Shown: positions 1 to 6,904, counted from the first letter of the stretch. The stretch: DNA of 14,074 nucleotides from Phycisphaerales bacterium (GCA_030612785.1 JAUWNF010000027.1:1-14074), one strand, 5' to 3'. Notes: a model not told the origin generated them from the sequence alone. Numbers and translations: made by a program.

Positions 1-75
1 CGGCACCCACTCACGCAGGTCCGGCGGCAGCAGCATGGGCGTATTCCGATCGACGTTCACAAATCTGGTAGCCAT
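1..75 (-). CDS. Transposase, N-terminal 25 codons only (runs off window)
   Basis: Reading the minus strand from ATG at 75 gives an open frame to the window edge whose product begins MATRFVNVDR and continues RNTPMLLPPDLREWVP. This opening (a short RFxxxDR stretch followed by a PPDLREWVPE-type segment) is the usual start of DDE transposases of the IS1182/IS5-like type. Only the N-terminus is present, so no catalytic residues can be checked and the exact IS family is uncertain. No strong Shine-Dalgarno is seen ahead of the ATG. The neighbouring 500 bases on the right hold other mobile-element scraps, which fits an insertion hot spot. Whether the gene is intact beyond the window cannot be told. 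Confidence 0.7.
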   Translation of the reverse strand, partial: MATRFVNVDRNTPMLLPPDLREWVP

Positions 76-561
76 GCCGGGAGCGTACCACGGATCGCCG
101 AAAAAAGCGCGCCAAAAAGTCCGACAGACTGCTAGCCCACCGATCTTTGCGCGGCCGACTGGACGGCTCGGCATGGCACTGAACGACGTAGCATCACCAT
201 GAGTCTCAGCTCAAACGAGTCCTCCCGCCTCGAAACGACCTACATTGTCCTGCCACCGTTCCGTTGACACGCGCCAAGGGGTGGCCAGAATGAAGCCAGA
301 AATGTTGCTCTACATGTTGAACATGTTGCAAATGTGGAACAGGGAATCGGATAGGCAACTTGCTGGGAAAACGGTAGGTTACGTGCAAAGAACGAGTTGC
401 GCGAAACGCAGCTCGTAAGGCTCATAACCCGGAGGTAGTGCGGCCATCAGAGACAAACAAATAGGGCAGATGCGCCAGCCTAGCTAGCTGCACATCTACC
501 GGTAGACGTGCTGGTAACTCGGCTGCACTTCTATCCGCCGACGCCTCGATCCCTGGCTCGG
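76..561. other. Gene-poor stretch, no supported gene
   Basis: I find no convincing coding region here; the short open frames have no recognisable protein pattern. Features seen are a direct repeat of ACATGTTG around 312-330, and a tRNA-Met-like scrap at 410-436 (separate entry). The stretch lies between a transposase start and an integrase fragment and is probably mobile-element debris. Confidence 0.5.
410..436 (+). other. tRNA-Met(CAU)-like anticodon-arm remnant
   Basis: The bases AGCTCGT, two mismatches, then GGCTCATAACCCGGAGGT closely resemble the D-arm end, anticodon loop (CTCATAA) and variable region of bacterial initiator tRNA-Met. The flanks do not: the 5' half of the anticodon stem pairs in only two of five positions, no T-loop (GTTCAAATC-type) follows, and no acceptor stem is found. 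This is therefore not a functional tRNA. It may be a leftover of an element that integrated at a tRNA-Met gene, or chance. The comparison is from memory. Confidence 0.3.
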
Positions 562-783
562 GCGGAGCGCAGCAAGCGCATGCCGTGGTCGACCTTTCTC
601 AAGGCACATTGGGACTCGATGGCCGCCACCGACCTGTTTACGGTGGAGATCTGGTCGCGTTTTGGCCTGACCCGGTACTACGTGCTCTTCTTCATCAAGC
701 TGTCGAGTCGGCGCGTCTGCATTGCGGGCATTACCACGCAGCCTCACGCGAGTTGGATCAAGCAGATCGCCCGGAACGTCACC
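562..783 (+). pseudogene. Integrase core (rve) fragment of a transposon
   Basis: In the frame starting at 508, residues from AERSKRMPW through WIKQIARNVT match the first part of an rve-type integrase catalytic domain: the tract FLKAHWDSMAATDLFTVEIW carries the first Asp of the DDE triad, and the VLFFIKLSSRRVCIAGIT segment corresponds to the following beta strands. After RNVT the frame runs into EPSAQ and a stop at 799-801, exactly where the family would continue towards the second catalytic Asp. The second Asp, the Glu and the whole C-terminus are missing, and the upstream HTH part is not found. This is a dead fragment of a transposase/integrase, not a gene. Confidence 0.75.
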
Positions 784-944
784 GAGCCGAGCGCGCAGTG
801 AGTGTTGTGCGCCCCGCGTAGACCGGGTCCGCCCTCCATTCTGGGCGCTCGCAGCCCTGCCTTCGGACGCGATCGAGTTTTTGGACAGTACGCCATCGTC
901 GGCGCCGCGAACTCACCTGGACGACGTTCTCCATAATGACAGCT
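784..944. other. Short non-coding stretch
   Basis: Nothing recognisable. It separates the integrase fragment from the 3' end of the golvesin/dockerin-tail gene on the other strand. No terminator-like hairpin with a T-tract was seen for either. Confidence 0.4.
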
Positions 945-1781
945 TCAAAACGCGACCTGAAACGCGGCGAAATCCGCCAAGTCTACGTCGTCATCACGAT
1001 CCACGTCGGCCGGCTCGCAACCGAGCTGGGCCGGAACATCTGGACCGTCGAGACAGGAGATGAGAATCTGGAAATCATCCAGATCCACGTCACCGTCGCC
1101 ATCGATATCGCCCGCGATTCGTTCCAGAATGATGCCGTCCATCGGCCGCAATTCCAGTGTTAAAGCCGGCGAGCCGTCGTTATACCGAGCCGCCGAGCAC
1201 ACGTGGAGCGCGTCGGCGACGCACGGGGCGCTGTCCTGGCTGGTTACGCGGACGAATGGCGTGTCCTCGGGAGCAAGCGCGCTATCGGCCACCCAATGCC
1301 ACTCGTCGCCGCCGGTTCGCTGGTCGAACGTCACCGATGCCACGACCTCACCCTGCGCCACCACCTCGTACAGGATGTCGGAACTCCAGGTCTCGGACGA
1401 AGGGGCGGCCGGCCACCAGGCTGTAATGGCGTAGGTATCGGCCGCTGGAATCGCCAGGTTCCAGCGTGCCTCGTCTCCGGGGTCGCCGCTCGACTCGCAG
1501 CACGTCGCGCCCCAGTTGTGGTAGAAGGGCGGGTTTGGATTATGTCCGCCGCTGTCGTAGGTCACGGTTGTCCAGTTTCCCGTGTACACGAAGGCGGCAT
1601 CACTGTCGTCGACGATATACTCGTGCCGCGGCGCCTGGTCGCCGGTCAGCCGCCGATACCCCGGCTCGATCTGAACCTGCACCGGCTCGTGCATCGGATT
1701 GAGGATGTCGAGCACGCACTCCAAACGTACGACCCTGCGGAATTCCCGGTAGTCACCGCCCCAATCTCCCGGACAGAACAC
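945..1781 (-). CDS. Truncated secreted protein: golvesin-like domain plus dockerin-like tail
   Basis: 278 codons from a GTG at 1781; the frame is open only 14 codons further upstream (stop at 1824-1826), there is no signal peptide, and no RBS decides the start. Residues about 15-52 (LNPMHEPVQVQIEPGYRRLTG) and 201-221 (NDGSPALTLELRPMDGIILER) look like the C-terminus of a glycoside-hydrolase-type protein. Between them, residues 55-198 form a golvesin/Xly carbohydrate-binding-like domain (IVDDSD, FVYTGNWTTVTY, GDEARWNLAIPAADTYAITAWW, PCVADALHV). Residues 223-278 carry two DxDxDGDVDLxDF loops, the dockerin-like tail typical of planctomycetes. The catalytic part expected at the N-terminus is absent, so this is probably the 3' remnant of a larger secreted enzyme gene. 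It may not be expressed; the divergent promoter at 1784-1811 serves the other strand. Domain assignment is fairly sure, function is not. Confidence 0.7.
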   Translation of the reverse strand: MFCPGDWGGDYREFRRVVRLECVLDILNPMHEPVQVQIEPGYRRLTGDQAPRHEYIVDDSDAAFVYTGNWTTVTYDSGGHNPNPPFYHNWGATCCESSGDPGDEARWNLAIPAADTYAITAWWPAAPSSETWSSDILYEVVAQGEVVASVTFDQRTGGDEWHWVADSALAPEDTPFVRVTSQDSAPCVADALHVCSAARYNDGSPALTLELRPMDGIILERIAGDIDGDGDVDLDDFQILISCLDGPDVPAQLGCEPADVDRDDDVDLADFAAFQVAF

Positions 1782-1783
1782 CC

Positions 1784-1838
1784 TTGACGCCCGCCCACCG
1801 CCGCGTACACTGACACGGTAAGGTTACAGATTGGGAGG
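1784..1838 (+). promoter_or_regulatory. Sigma70-like promoter and RBS for the HU-like gene
   Basis: TTGACG at 1784-1789 and TACACT at 1806-1811 are separated by 16 bases, close to the sigma-70 consensus. A strong Shine-Dalgarno, GGGAGG at 1833-1838, lies 8 bases before the ATG at 1847. The -35 box abuts the upstream end of the truncated minus-strand frame, which suggests the truncation point lies just outside the promoter. Predicted from sequence only. Confidence 0.55.
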
Positions 1839-1846
1839 ACCGACCG

Positions 1847-2563
1847 ATGCCCATCAATTACGCCCTTTTCGAGAACAACATCACCGCCGACCCGGACGAC
1901 TACGCGGCGATCGTCCAGATCAGCGGCAGTGCCGACGGCGACGATCTGGTCCAGGACATCGTCGACCAGGGCACCACGGTGAACAAGCCGGACATCCTGG
2001 CGGTGACCGCCGCCCTCGAACCGGCCTGCCAGCGGCGGGTCGAGCAGGGCCAGCGGGTCAACTACTTCGGCATGATGGACTTTTTCCCGCGGATCAAGGG
2101 CGTCTTCACCGGCCCGACCGACAGCTTCGATCCGGCCCGGCACGGCATCGACATCGGGGCCAATCCCGGCTCGGAGCTGCGTGAGGCCGTGCGGGTCGGC
2201 GCGACGGTCGAGAAGGTCGAGGCGGTCAAGCCCTCGCCGAACCCGATCGAATACCGCGACATCGGCTCCGACACGACCAACGACACGGTCATGGTCGGCA
2301 ACATCGGCCAGCTTTCCGGCAGCCGCTTGAAGTTCGACCCGGCCGAAGCCGACGAGGGCCTCTACTTCGTGGCCGACGCCGGCGGCGACACCAAGGTGGT
2401 CACCATCCAAAAGAACAAGCCCGCGCAGCTCGTCTTCCTGGTCCCGACGCTGGCGGCCGGCACATACCACCTGGAGGTCCGGGCCAGAATGGGCAGCGGC
2501 ACCTCGGCCCGCGAACTGCGTATCGGACGTTTGGACGCGGCGCTGACAGTCCTGCCGTCGTAG
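1847..2563 (+). CDS. HU-like DNA-binding protein with C-terminal Ig-like (DUF4469) domain
   Basis: 238 aa, complete, start set by the GGGAGG RBS. Residues 1-120 have the pattern of the HU-like DNA-binding fold found in Bacteroidetes and planctomycetes: MPINYALFENNITADPDDYA, a GTTVNKPDILAV helix-turn, then GVFTGPTDSFDPARH, where HU proteins have the DNA-grasping beta arm. After a Pro-rich linker (KPSPNPIEY, 128-136), residues 138-238 form a beta-rich Ig-like domain (GSRLKFDPAEADEGLYFV, LVFLVPTLAAGTYHLEVRA) matching DUF4469. The family is cytoplasmic and often multicopy; its cellular role is poorly known, with nucleoid binding inferred from the HU-like part. It is a single-gene transcript with its own promoter, divergent from the golvesin remnant. 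No rho-independent terminator follows: the hairpin at 2599-2617 has no T-tract. Confidence 0.85.
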   Translation: MPINYALFENNITADPDDYAAIVQISGSADGDDLVQDIVDQGTTVNKPDILAVTAALEPACQRRVEQGQRVNYFGMMDFFPRIKGVFTGPTDSFDPARHGIDIGANPGSELREAVRVGATVEKVEAVKPSPNPIEYRDIGSDTTNDTVMVGNIGQLSGSRLKFDPAEADEGLYFVADAGGDTKVVTIQKNKPAQLVFLVPTLAAGTYHLEVRARMGSGTSARELRIGRLDAALTVLPS

Positions 2564-2592
2564 GGCAGGCTGGCAAATTGGCGGTCGGTTAT

Positions 2593-2617
2593 TTGTGGCA
2601 CAGGCGTCTCGCCTGTG
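2593..2617 (+). repeat. GTGGCAC-type intergenic hairpin repeat, copy 1
   Basis: A TTTGTGG leader is followed by a perfect 8-bp stem with a 3-base loop: CACAGGCG-TCT-CGCCTGTG (2599-2617). Two further elements of the same design occur at 7230-7258 and 14004-14027. No T-run follows, so it is not a classical terminator. Such dispersed hairpins are frequent between planctomycete genes. Confidence 0.6.
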
Positions 2618-2637
2618 GGTCAGCCAGAGCGATTGCC

Positions 2638-2661
2638 GGTCCGAAAACCGGTTTTCGGACC
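2638..2661. repeat. 24-bp perfect palindrome
   Basis: The arm GGTCCGAAAACC is followed immediately by its exact reverse complement with no spacer, giving a 24-bp palindrome at the outer end of repeat copy A. In copy B (10928-10937 and outward) only one arm is kept. It could be a protein-binding site, an element terminus or a cruciform; function unknown. Confidence 0.6.
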
Positions 2662-3085
2662 TTCGGGCATGGCAAAATAGGCAATTTGGGCAAGCTGTGT
2701 GGCGAAATGACCTCTAGAAAAACCGTTTCCAAGCTGAGATCGGGTTCCGCGCCTTACTTGGCGCAGGCGCCCGCACCCAAGCTGGGAGTCGGCATCGACC
2801 TCAACAGGGATCGGCACCGCGTAAGCAGCTTACTCGGTCCCGATACCGTGCTTACTCGGTCCCGATACCGTGCTTACTCGGTCCCGATACCGTGCTTACT
2901 CGGTCCCGATACCGTGCTTACTCGGTCCCGACCTCACCGAGGTCCGGACGCTGTATCACTGAGGGGCGGACCGTATCTCGACGACACCGCGCGACAAAGC
3001 CACCCACTACATGCTCCGTTGAGACGCCACGACCGGCGAAAAGGGACCATGGAGCGAAACCGCCAGCGCGACGATCGGGGCGTAG
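2649..3085 (+). repeat. Dispersed decayed element, copy A (direct orientation)
   Basis: Aligns by eye with the reverse complement of 10635-10937 over its whole length, apart from an insertion. Shared blocks include TTTTCGGACCTTCGGGCATG, CCGCGCCTTACTTG, CGCACCCAAGCTGGGAGTCG, GAGGGGCGGACCGTATCTCG and CCCACTACATGCTCCG. The last 85 bases read as a protein C-terminus (HYMLR, stop, then GEKGPWSETASATIGA and stop at 3083-3085). The internal TGA, where copy B has TGG (Trp), shows it is a dead gene end. Copy A is longer because of the 22-bp tandem repeats at 2830-2931. The shared tail suggests duplicated fragments of one multicopy planctomycete gene family with its leader. Confidence 0.75.
2830..2931 (+). 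repeat. 22-bp tandem repeat, about 4.6 copies
   Basis: Copies start at 2830, 2852, 2874, 2896 and 2918; the first four are identical 22-base units beginning TTACTCGGTCCC and ending CCGTGC, the fifth is cut after 14 bases. Each unit holds the small hairpin CGGT-CCCGAT-ACCG. The array sits inside repeat copy A and is absent from copy B, so it arose by local expansion. Identical units without spacers rule out a CRISPR. Confidence 0.9.
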
Positions 3086-3172
3086 CAGTCCGCCGCAAAA
3101 GTCCTCGACAGTGCGAAACCAGTAGCGTCGGACTGGTAGCGGACTCGGTGGGCGGTGCTCACCCTACAGGGC

Positions 3173-3201
3173 TTGTTGCGATCGGGCTGCGCGGGTATTC
3201 T
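3173..3201 (+). promoter_or_regulatory. Candidate promoter for the HEAT-pnt unit
   Basis: TTGTTG at 3173-3178 and TATTCT at 3196-3201 have the ideal 17-base spacing. They would give a leader of roughly 135 bases before the ATG at 3346. The match is moderate (four of six in each box), and other starts are possible in this long intergenic region. Confidence 0.35.
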
Positions 3202-3345
3202 GCTCAACAGCCGTGCAACATGACATCACATGCTACCGATGTGAGGCCCGTTCGTCGCATCGGCCCGGCAGGTGAGGCAGTACAGCCGGCGGCCGTGCAG
3301 CGCTTAACCGTGAGGTCATTACACCAGAAGCATTGAGGATTTTAC

Positions 3346-3762
3346 ATGGATCGTTTCGGCAATCTTACAGAGTGGGGCCGTGTCCTCGAGGAAATCGACG
3401 TCCTCCGGGCCAACCGCGAGCTTGACCGGCAACAGGAAGGGTTACTGCGCATTCTGCGCTACCGCGACAACTGGCGCCTGCGCGAAGCGGTGCTCGAGGC
3501 GACCAAGGACATGGACGCGCCGGGGGAGGCGCTGCTGTCGGCGGTGCTCGATATCATGATGGATGAGTCCCTCTACCAGGAGGTACGCGTCCTCGCGGCT
3601 GAGGCGCTGGCGACCAGTCTGGCACGTGCCAATGAGCAGAAGCGGCACGATTTGGACCACCTTAAGCAGCACGCCGTCGAGCAGATAGCCAAGCTGCTGG
3701 ATTCCACGCTGCCGCCAGTCATACACCAGGCCGTTCGGCGGGTGCCGCTGGGTATCGAATAG
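3346..3762 (+). CDS. Small HEAT-like helical-repeat protein, first gene of the pnt unit
   Basis: 138 aa, ATG preceded by GAGG at 3335-3338 with 7-base spacing. No signal peptide or membrane segment. The sequence is almost wholly helical with paired-helix units resembling HEAT/PBS-lyase repeats: RQQEGLLRILRYRDNWRLRE (29-48), AVLEATKDM then EALLSAVLDIMMDESLYQEV (62-81), VRVLAAEALATSLA, and HAVEQIAKLLDS followed by PPVIHQAVRRV. Such repeats usually act as protein-binding scaffolds. It ends 68 bases before pntAA on the same strand, so co-transcription is likely; a role in assembly or regulation of the transhydrogenase is inference from position only. The short length suggests three or four repeats. 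It is not a known transhydrogenase subunit. Confidence 0.75.
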   Translation: MDRFGNLTEWGRVLEEIDVLRANRELDRQQEGLLRILRYRDNWRLREAVLEATKDMDAPGEALLSAVLDIMMDESLYQEVRVLAAEALATSLARANEQKRHDLDHLKQHAVEQIAKLLDSTLPPVIHQAVRRVPLGIE

Positions 3763-3830
3763 CGCGGGTGCGCAGACCGCGTCGTGACAAGCTAAGCCAA
3801 CAGGGTATATGCAAGTACGTGAGGCAATTC

Positions 3831-4994
3831 ATGATCATCGGGATTCCCAAAGAGATTCTGGACGATGAACACCGGGTGGCCGCACTCCCGGAGACGGTTC
3901 AACAATACGTGGCGATGGGGTTCGAGGTCTTGGTCCAGGCTGGCGCGGGGGATGGCGTGTTCCACGCCAGCGAGGAGTATGCCCGGGCCGGAGCCCAGAT
4001 CGTCGCCGACCCGCAGCAGCTCTTCGAACAGTCGGATATGGTTCTGAAAGTTAAGCAGCCGCTGCTGAACAAGACGGTCGGTTGTCACGAAGCGGACATG
4101 CTGCGCTCCGGCTCGATCCTCATCACTTTCCTGCATCCCGCGGCGCCGTCGAACCACGAGATGATTCGGAAGCTCCGCGACCGGCGGATTACGGCCTTTA
4201 CGATGGACGGCATTCCGCGCACGTCACGGGCGCAGCGCATGGACGCCCTGACATCGATGAGCACGGTGACCGGCTACAAGTCCGTGCTCATCGCCGCGAC
4301 GCACTTCCCCAAGTTCGTGCCCATGATCGGCACGGCGATCGGCGCCATCCCGCCGGCCAGCGTCCTGGTGATTGGCGCCGGCGTCGTGGGGCTGCAAGCC
4401 ATCGCAACGGCGAAGCGCCTGGGAGCCAAGGTCAGGGCCTTGGACATCCGAGCGGAAGCCTGCCGCGAAGCGGGCAGCCTGAAGGGAACCACGGTCCTTG
4501 ACTTCAACGTGCCGCAAGAGATCGCGGTCGGCGCAGGGGGCTATGCGAAGGCGCTGCCCGCCGAATGGCTTGAGCGGGAGCACGCCGTCCTGGGTCCCGT
4601 GGTTCAGGAGACCGACATCATCATCCTCAGCGCCTTGGTGCCCGGTGAGATCGCCCCCGTGCTCATCACCGAGGAGATGGTCGGCAGCATGAAACCCGGG
4701 TCGGTCATCGTCGACGTCTCGATTGACCAGGGCGGCAACTGTGCCCTCACTCAGCCGGGCCGCGAGATGGTTGCGTGCGGCGTGTACCTCTGCGGCACTG
4801 CCAACATTCCGGGATCGGTGGCCGTCCACGCCAGTTGGCTGTATGCCAACAACATACTCCACTACGTGCAGAACCTGTTTCCGGAGGGGCCAGGCCAGAT
4901 TAACTTCGACGACGAGATCGTGCAGCACTCGCTCGTGACACGCAACGGGGAGCTTCTGCACGCGGGAGCCCGCAGAGCGATGGACGAGGCGTGA
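3831..4994 (+). CDS. pntAA: NAD(P) transhydrogenase subunit alpha part 1 (domain I)
   Basis: 387 aa from ATG 3831, chosen because GAGG at 3821-3824 precedes it by 6 bases and the family starts with MIIGIPKE; a frame extension to 3768 adds unrelated residues. This is the soluble NAD(H)-binding domain I of proton-translocating transhydrogenase, in the alanine dehydrogenase/PNT family. Visible: N-terminal RVAALPETV; the RQD loop R130-TSRA-Q135-RM-D138 that contacts NAD and domain III; Rossmann motif GAGVVG (182-187) with D205 ending strand beta2, as expected for NAD specificity; mobile-loop GGYAK with Tyr238; and the SVIVDVSIDQGGN tract. Length matches the 384-aa Rhodospirillum rubrum protein. 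pntAB and pntB follow directly, which excludes a stand-alone alanine dehydrogenase. Confidence 0.95.
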   Translation: MIIGIPKEILDDEHRVAALPETVQQYVAMGFEVLVQAGAGDGVFHASEEYARAGAQIVADPQQLFEQSDMVLKVKQPLLNKTVGCHEADMLRSGSILITFLHPAAPSNHEMIRKLRDRRITAFTMDGIPRTSRAQRMDALTSMSTVTGYKSVLIAATHFPKFVPMIGTAIGAIPPASVLVIGAGVVGLQAIATAKRLGAKVRALDIRAEACREAGSLKGTTVLDFNVPQEIAVGAGGYAKALPAEWLEREHAVLGPVVQETDIIILSALVPGEIAPVLITEEMVGSMKPGSVIVDVSIDQGGNCALTQPGREMVACGVYLCGTANIPGSVAVHASWLYANNILHYVQNLFPEGPGQINFDDEIVQHSLVTRNGELLHAGARRAMDEA

Positions 4995-5028
4995 CCGCCA
5001 GCCGCGTCACCGCAAAGGAGTTCGCGCT

Positions 5029-5319
5029 ATGTCCAACCTACTGCTGATGATCGGCGTCTTCATCTTCGCCTTCGTGAGTGGGTATATCCTGATCTCACGA
5101 GTCCCGCAGATGCTGCACACGCCCCTGATGTCGATGACGAACGCAATCTCCGCCGTCACGATCCTCGGGGCGCTGCTGCTCTTCGCGGTCGAAACCACCG
5201 CGCTGGAAAAGCTGCTCGGGGGCCTCGCCATCGGTACGGCCGTTTTCAATATCGTGGGCGGATTCGTGATCACGGATCGGATGCTGGGACTGTTCAGAAA
5301 GAAGCCGGCGGGCGAATGA
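5029..5319 (+). CDS. pntAB: NAD(P) transhydrogenase subunit alpha part 2 (membrane)
   Basis: 96 aa, with a strong RBS AAAGGAG at 5014-5020, 8 bases before ATG; 34 bases after the pntAA stop. It supplies part of membrane domain II. Three hydrophobic segments are visible at about residues 4-22, 37-55 and 62-81. Between the first two lies the family signature SRVPQMLHTPLMSMTNAISA (23-42). The C-terminus RKKPAGE is cytoplasmic by the positive-inside rule. The length is normal for the split three-subunit form; in E. coli this part is fused to domain I. Confidence 0.95.
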   Translation: MSNLLLMIGVFIFAFVSGYILISRVPQMLHTPLMSMTNAISAVTILGALLLFAVETTALEKLLGGLAIGTAVFNIVGGFVITDRMLGLFRKKPAGE

Positions 5320-5425
5320 CGACGGCCGGGGTGTCGTCGGCCGGTGCGCTGGCCGGTCATCGACGTATGCCACCATCGAACGGCCTCGCAACCAACTTAA
5401 GACACTTGAGACAGACGAGCGAGAC

Positions 5426-6904
5426 ATGGAAAACTGGGTTCACCTCCTGACCGACTTTGGGATCATCCTGATCCTGATCGTGGGTATCTCGCGGTTCCGC
5501 ACGCCGCGTGGAGCCCGCTTTGGCAATGCCACGGCGGCCTTTGCGCTGCTGTGCGCGCTGGTGGCGGTGGCATATCGCAACCCGCTCATGGCCCTGACGC
5601 TCGTGTTCAGCGTGGCCACGTTGAGTGCGGCGGTCGGCTGGTTCGTCGCCATGCGCGTGAAGATGATTCAGATCCCTGCGATGGTGGCCTTTCAGCACGG
5701 CGCCGGCGGCATCGCCGCATTCCTTATCTCATTTGTCGAGTTGACGCGCACAAGTCACGAGACGCTTTCGCTGCTGGGCGAGGGGGCCGGAATCCTCGGG
5801 CTTGTCCTCGGCGCCGCGACCTTCAGTGGAAGCATGATTGCGAGTGGGAAGCTCGCGAACCGCCTGAGGCAAACCCCGACCGTCCTCCAGCACCACAATA
5901 GCGTCCTCCTGGTCATCGCTGCTGGGCTCGCGGCGCTCGCCCTGCTCGCGGGTTGGTCCGATAGCCGAACGGTGGTCGTGGGCGCGCTAGTTGCACTCGT
6001 GCTGGTCTCGATTCTGCTCGGCATCGTCTTCTCGATCCGCATCGGGGGAGCGGACATGCCGGTGTTAATCTCGTTCCTGAACGCTACCGCCGGGTTCGCC
6101 GCAGCGCTGTGCGGGCTGCTTATTGAGAATCGGTTGCTGATCGCTTGCGGCGCGACCGTGGCCGCCTCCGGATCGATTCTGACGCACGTCATGTGTGTGG
6201 GCATGAACCGCAGCCTGATTGGCGTGTTCACGGGGATTCAACCGCAAGTCAAGCCGCCCGGAACACCAGCCGGACAGGCGCCCGCCGTGGGCGACGACAC
6301 GGCTCACGCGTCGACATCAGCGGCCGCCGACGTTTGCGTTCCCCAGGAGGCGGTCCAGGATCCCATCGCGCAGGTCGTCGCCGTCGCGAAGAGCGCGAAG
6401 CGTGTCATCGTCATTCCAGGCTACGGCATGGCCCTGGCCGAGGCCCAGTTCGACGTTGTGAAACTCGGCGAAACGCTTACCGCGCTGGGCGCCGACGTGA
6501 AATTTGCCGTACACCCGGTCGCCGGGCGAATGCCCGGTCACATGCATGTTCTGCTGGCCGAGGCCGAGGTCGACTACGACCAACTGTTCGAGCTGGATGA
6601 TATCAATAAGGACTTCAGCGACACCGACCTGGCCCTGGTGGTAGGAGCCTGCGATGTCGTGAATACCGCCGCCATCGACACCGCCGACACCCCGATATCC
6701 GGAATGCCCATCCTCTGCGCACATGAGGCCAGGCACATCGCGGTGTGCAACCTCGACGAGAAGCCCGGATACTCCGGTGTTGAGAACCCGCTTTACACCA
6801 ACCCCAAGACGATCCTTCTGTTCGGCGACGCAAAGGAGTCCATCCGTCGAATTCTCGCCGGCCTCGCTCCGGAAACAGAACCGCTCGCCGCCCCAACCAT
6901 CTGA
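5426..6904 (+). CDS. pntB: NAD(P) transhydrogenase subunit beta with altered nucleotide-site motif
   Basis: 492 aa, 106 bases after pntAB; only a weak GAGCGAG precedes the ATG. Residues 1-270 are membrane domain II with about nine hydrophobic segments. Proton-path residues are kept: His91 (MVAFQHG), Asp210 (GGADMPV) and Asn219 (SFLNAT), plus GSMIASGKL and MCVGMNRS. A Pro/Ala-rich linker (272-310) leads to soluble domain III: PGYGMALAEAQ (331-341), HPVAGRMPGHM (363-373), GACD loop (407-410) and LLFGDAK (464-470). Odd point: where typical PntB has Lys-Arg-Ser binding the NADP 2'-phosphate just before GYAGVxNPLF, this protein reads NLDEKP-GYSGVENPLY (442-457). The two basic residues are replaced by Asn-Leu and followed by Asp-Glu. 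Everything else suggests a working pump; cofactor preference may be changed. Confidence 0.96.
   Translation: MENWVHLLTDFGIILILIVGISRFRTPRGARFGNATAAFALLCALVAVAYRNPLMALTLVFSVATLSAAVGWFVAMRVKMIQIPAMVAFQHGAGGIAAFLISFVELTRTSHETLSLLGEGAGILGLVLGAATFSGSMIASGKLANRLRQTPTVLQHHNSVLLVIAAGLAALALLAGWSDSRTVVVGALVALVLVSILLGIVFSIRIGGADMPVLISFLNATAGFAAALCGLLIENRLLIACGATVAASGSILTHVMCVGMNRSLIGVFTGIQPQVKPPGTPAGQAPAVGDDTAHASTSAAADVCVPQEAVQDPIAQVVAVAKSAKRVIVIPGYGMALAEAQFDVVKLGETLTALGADVKFAVHPVAGRMPGHMHVLLAEAEVDYDQLFELDDINKDFSDTDLALVVGACDVVNTAAIDTADTPISGMPILCAHEARHIAVCNLDEKPGYSGVENPLYTNPKTILLFGDAKESIRRILAGLAPETEPLAAPTI

Larger units (their letters stand above)
2564..3345. other. Intergenic, repeat-rich region between HU-like gene and pnt unit
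   Basis: This 780-base stretch has long open frames but none looks like a real protein. It contains in order a 3-nt-loop hairpin (2599-2617), a 24-bp palindrome (2638-2661), repeat copy A (2649-3085) with embedded 22-bp tandem repeats, and the leader of the HEAT-like gene with a candidate promoter at 3173-3201. Each has its own entry. Confidence 0.6.

Noticed and set aside
2830..2931. Possible CRISPR array
   Set aside because: Units are contiguous and identical with no spacers, and no cas genes are nearby.
2578..3336. 252-codon open frame across the intergenic repeats
   Set aside because: It reads through the palindrome and the 22-bp tandem array, giving low-complexity translation, and has no RBS; the region is clearly repeat DNA.
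3768..3830. Upstream extension of pntAA
   Set aside because: The added 21 residues match nothing in the family, while ATG 3831 has a well-placed GAGG and gives the standard MIIGIPKE start.
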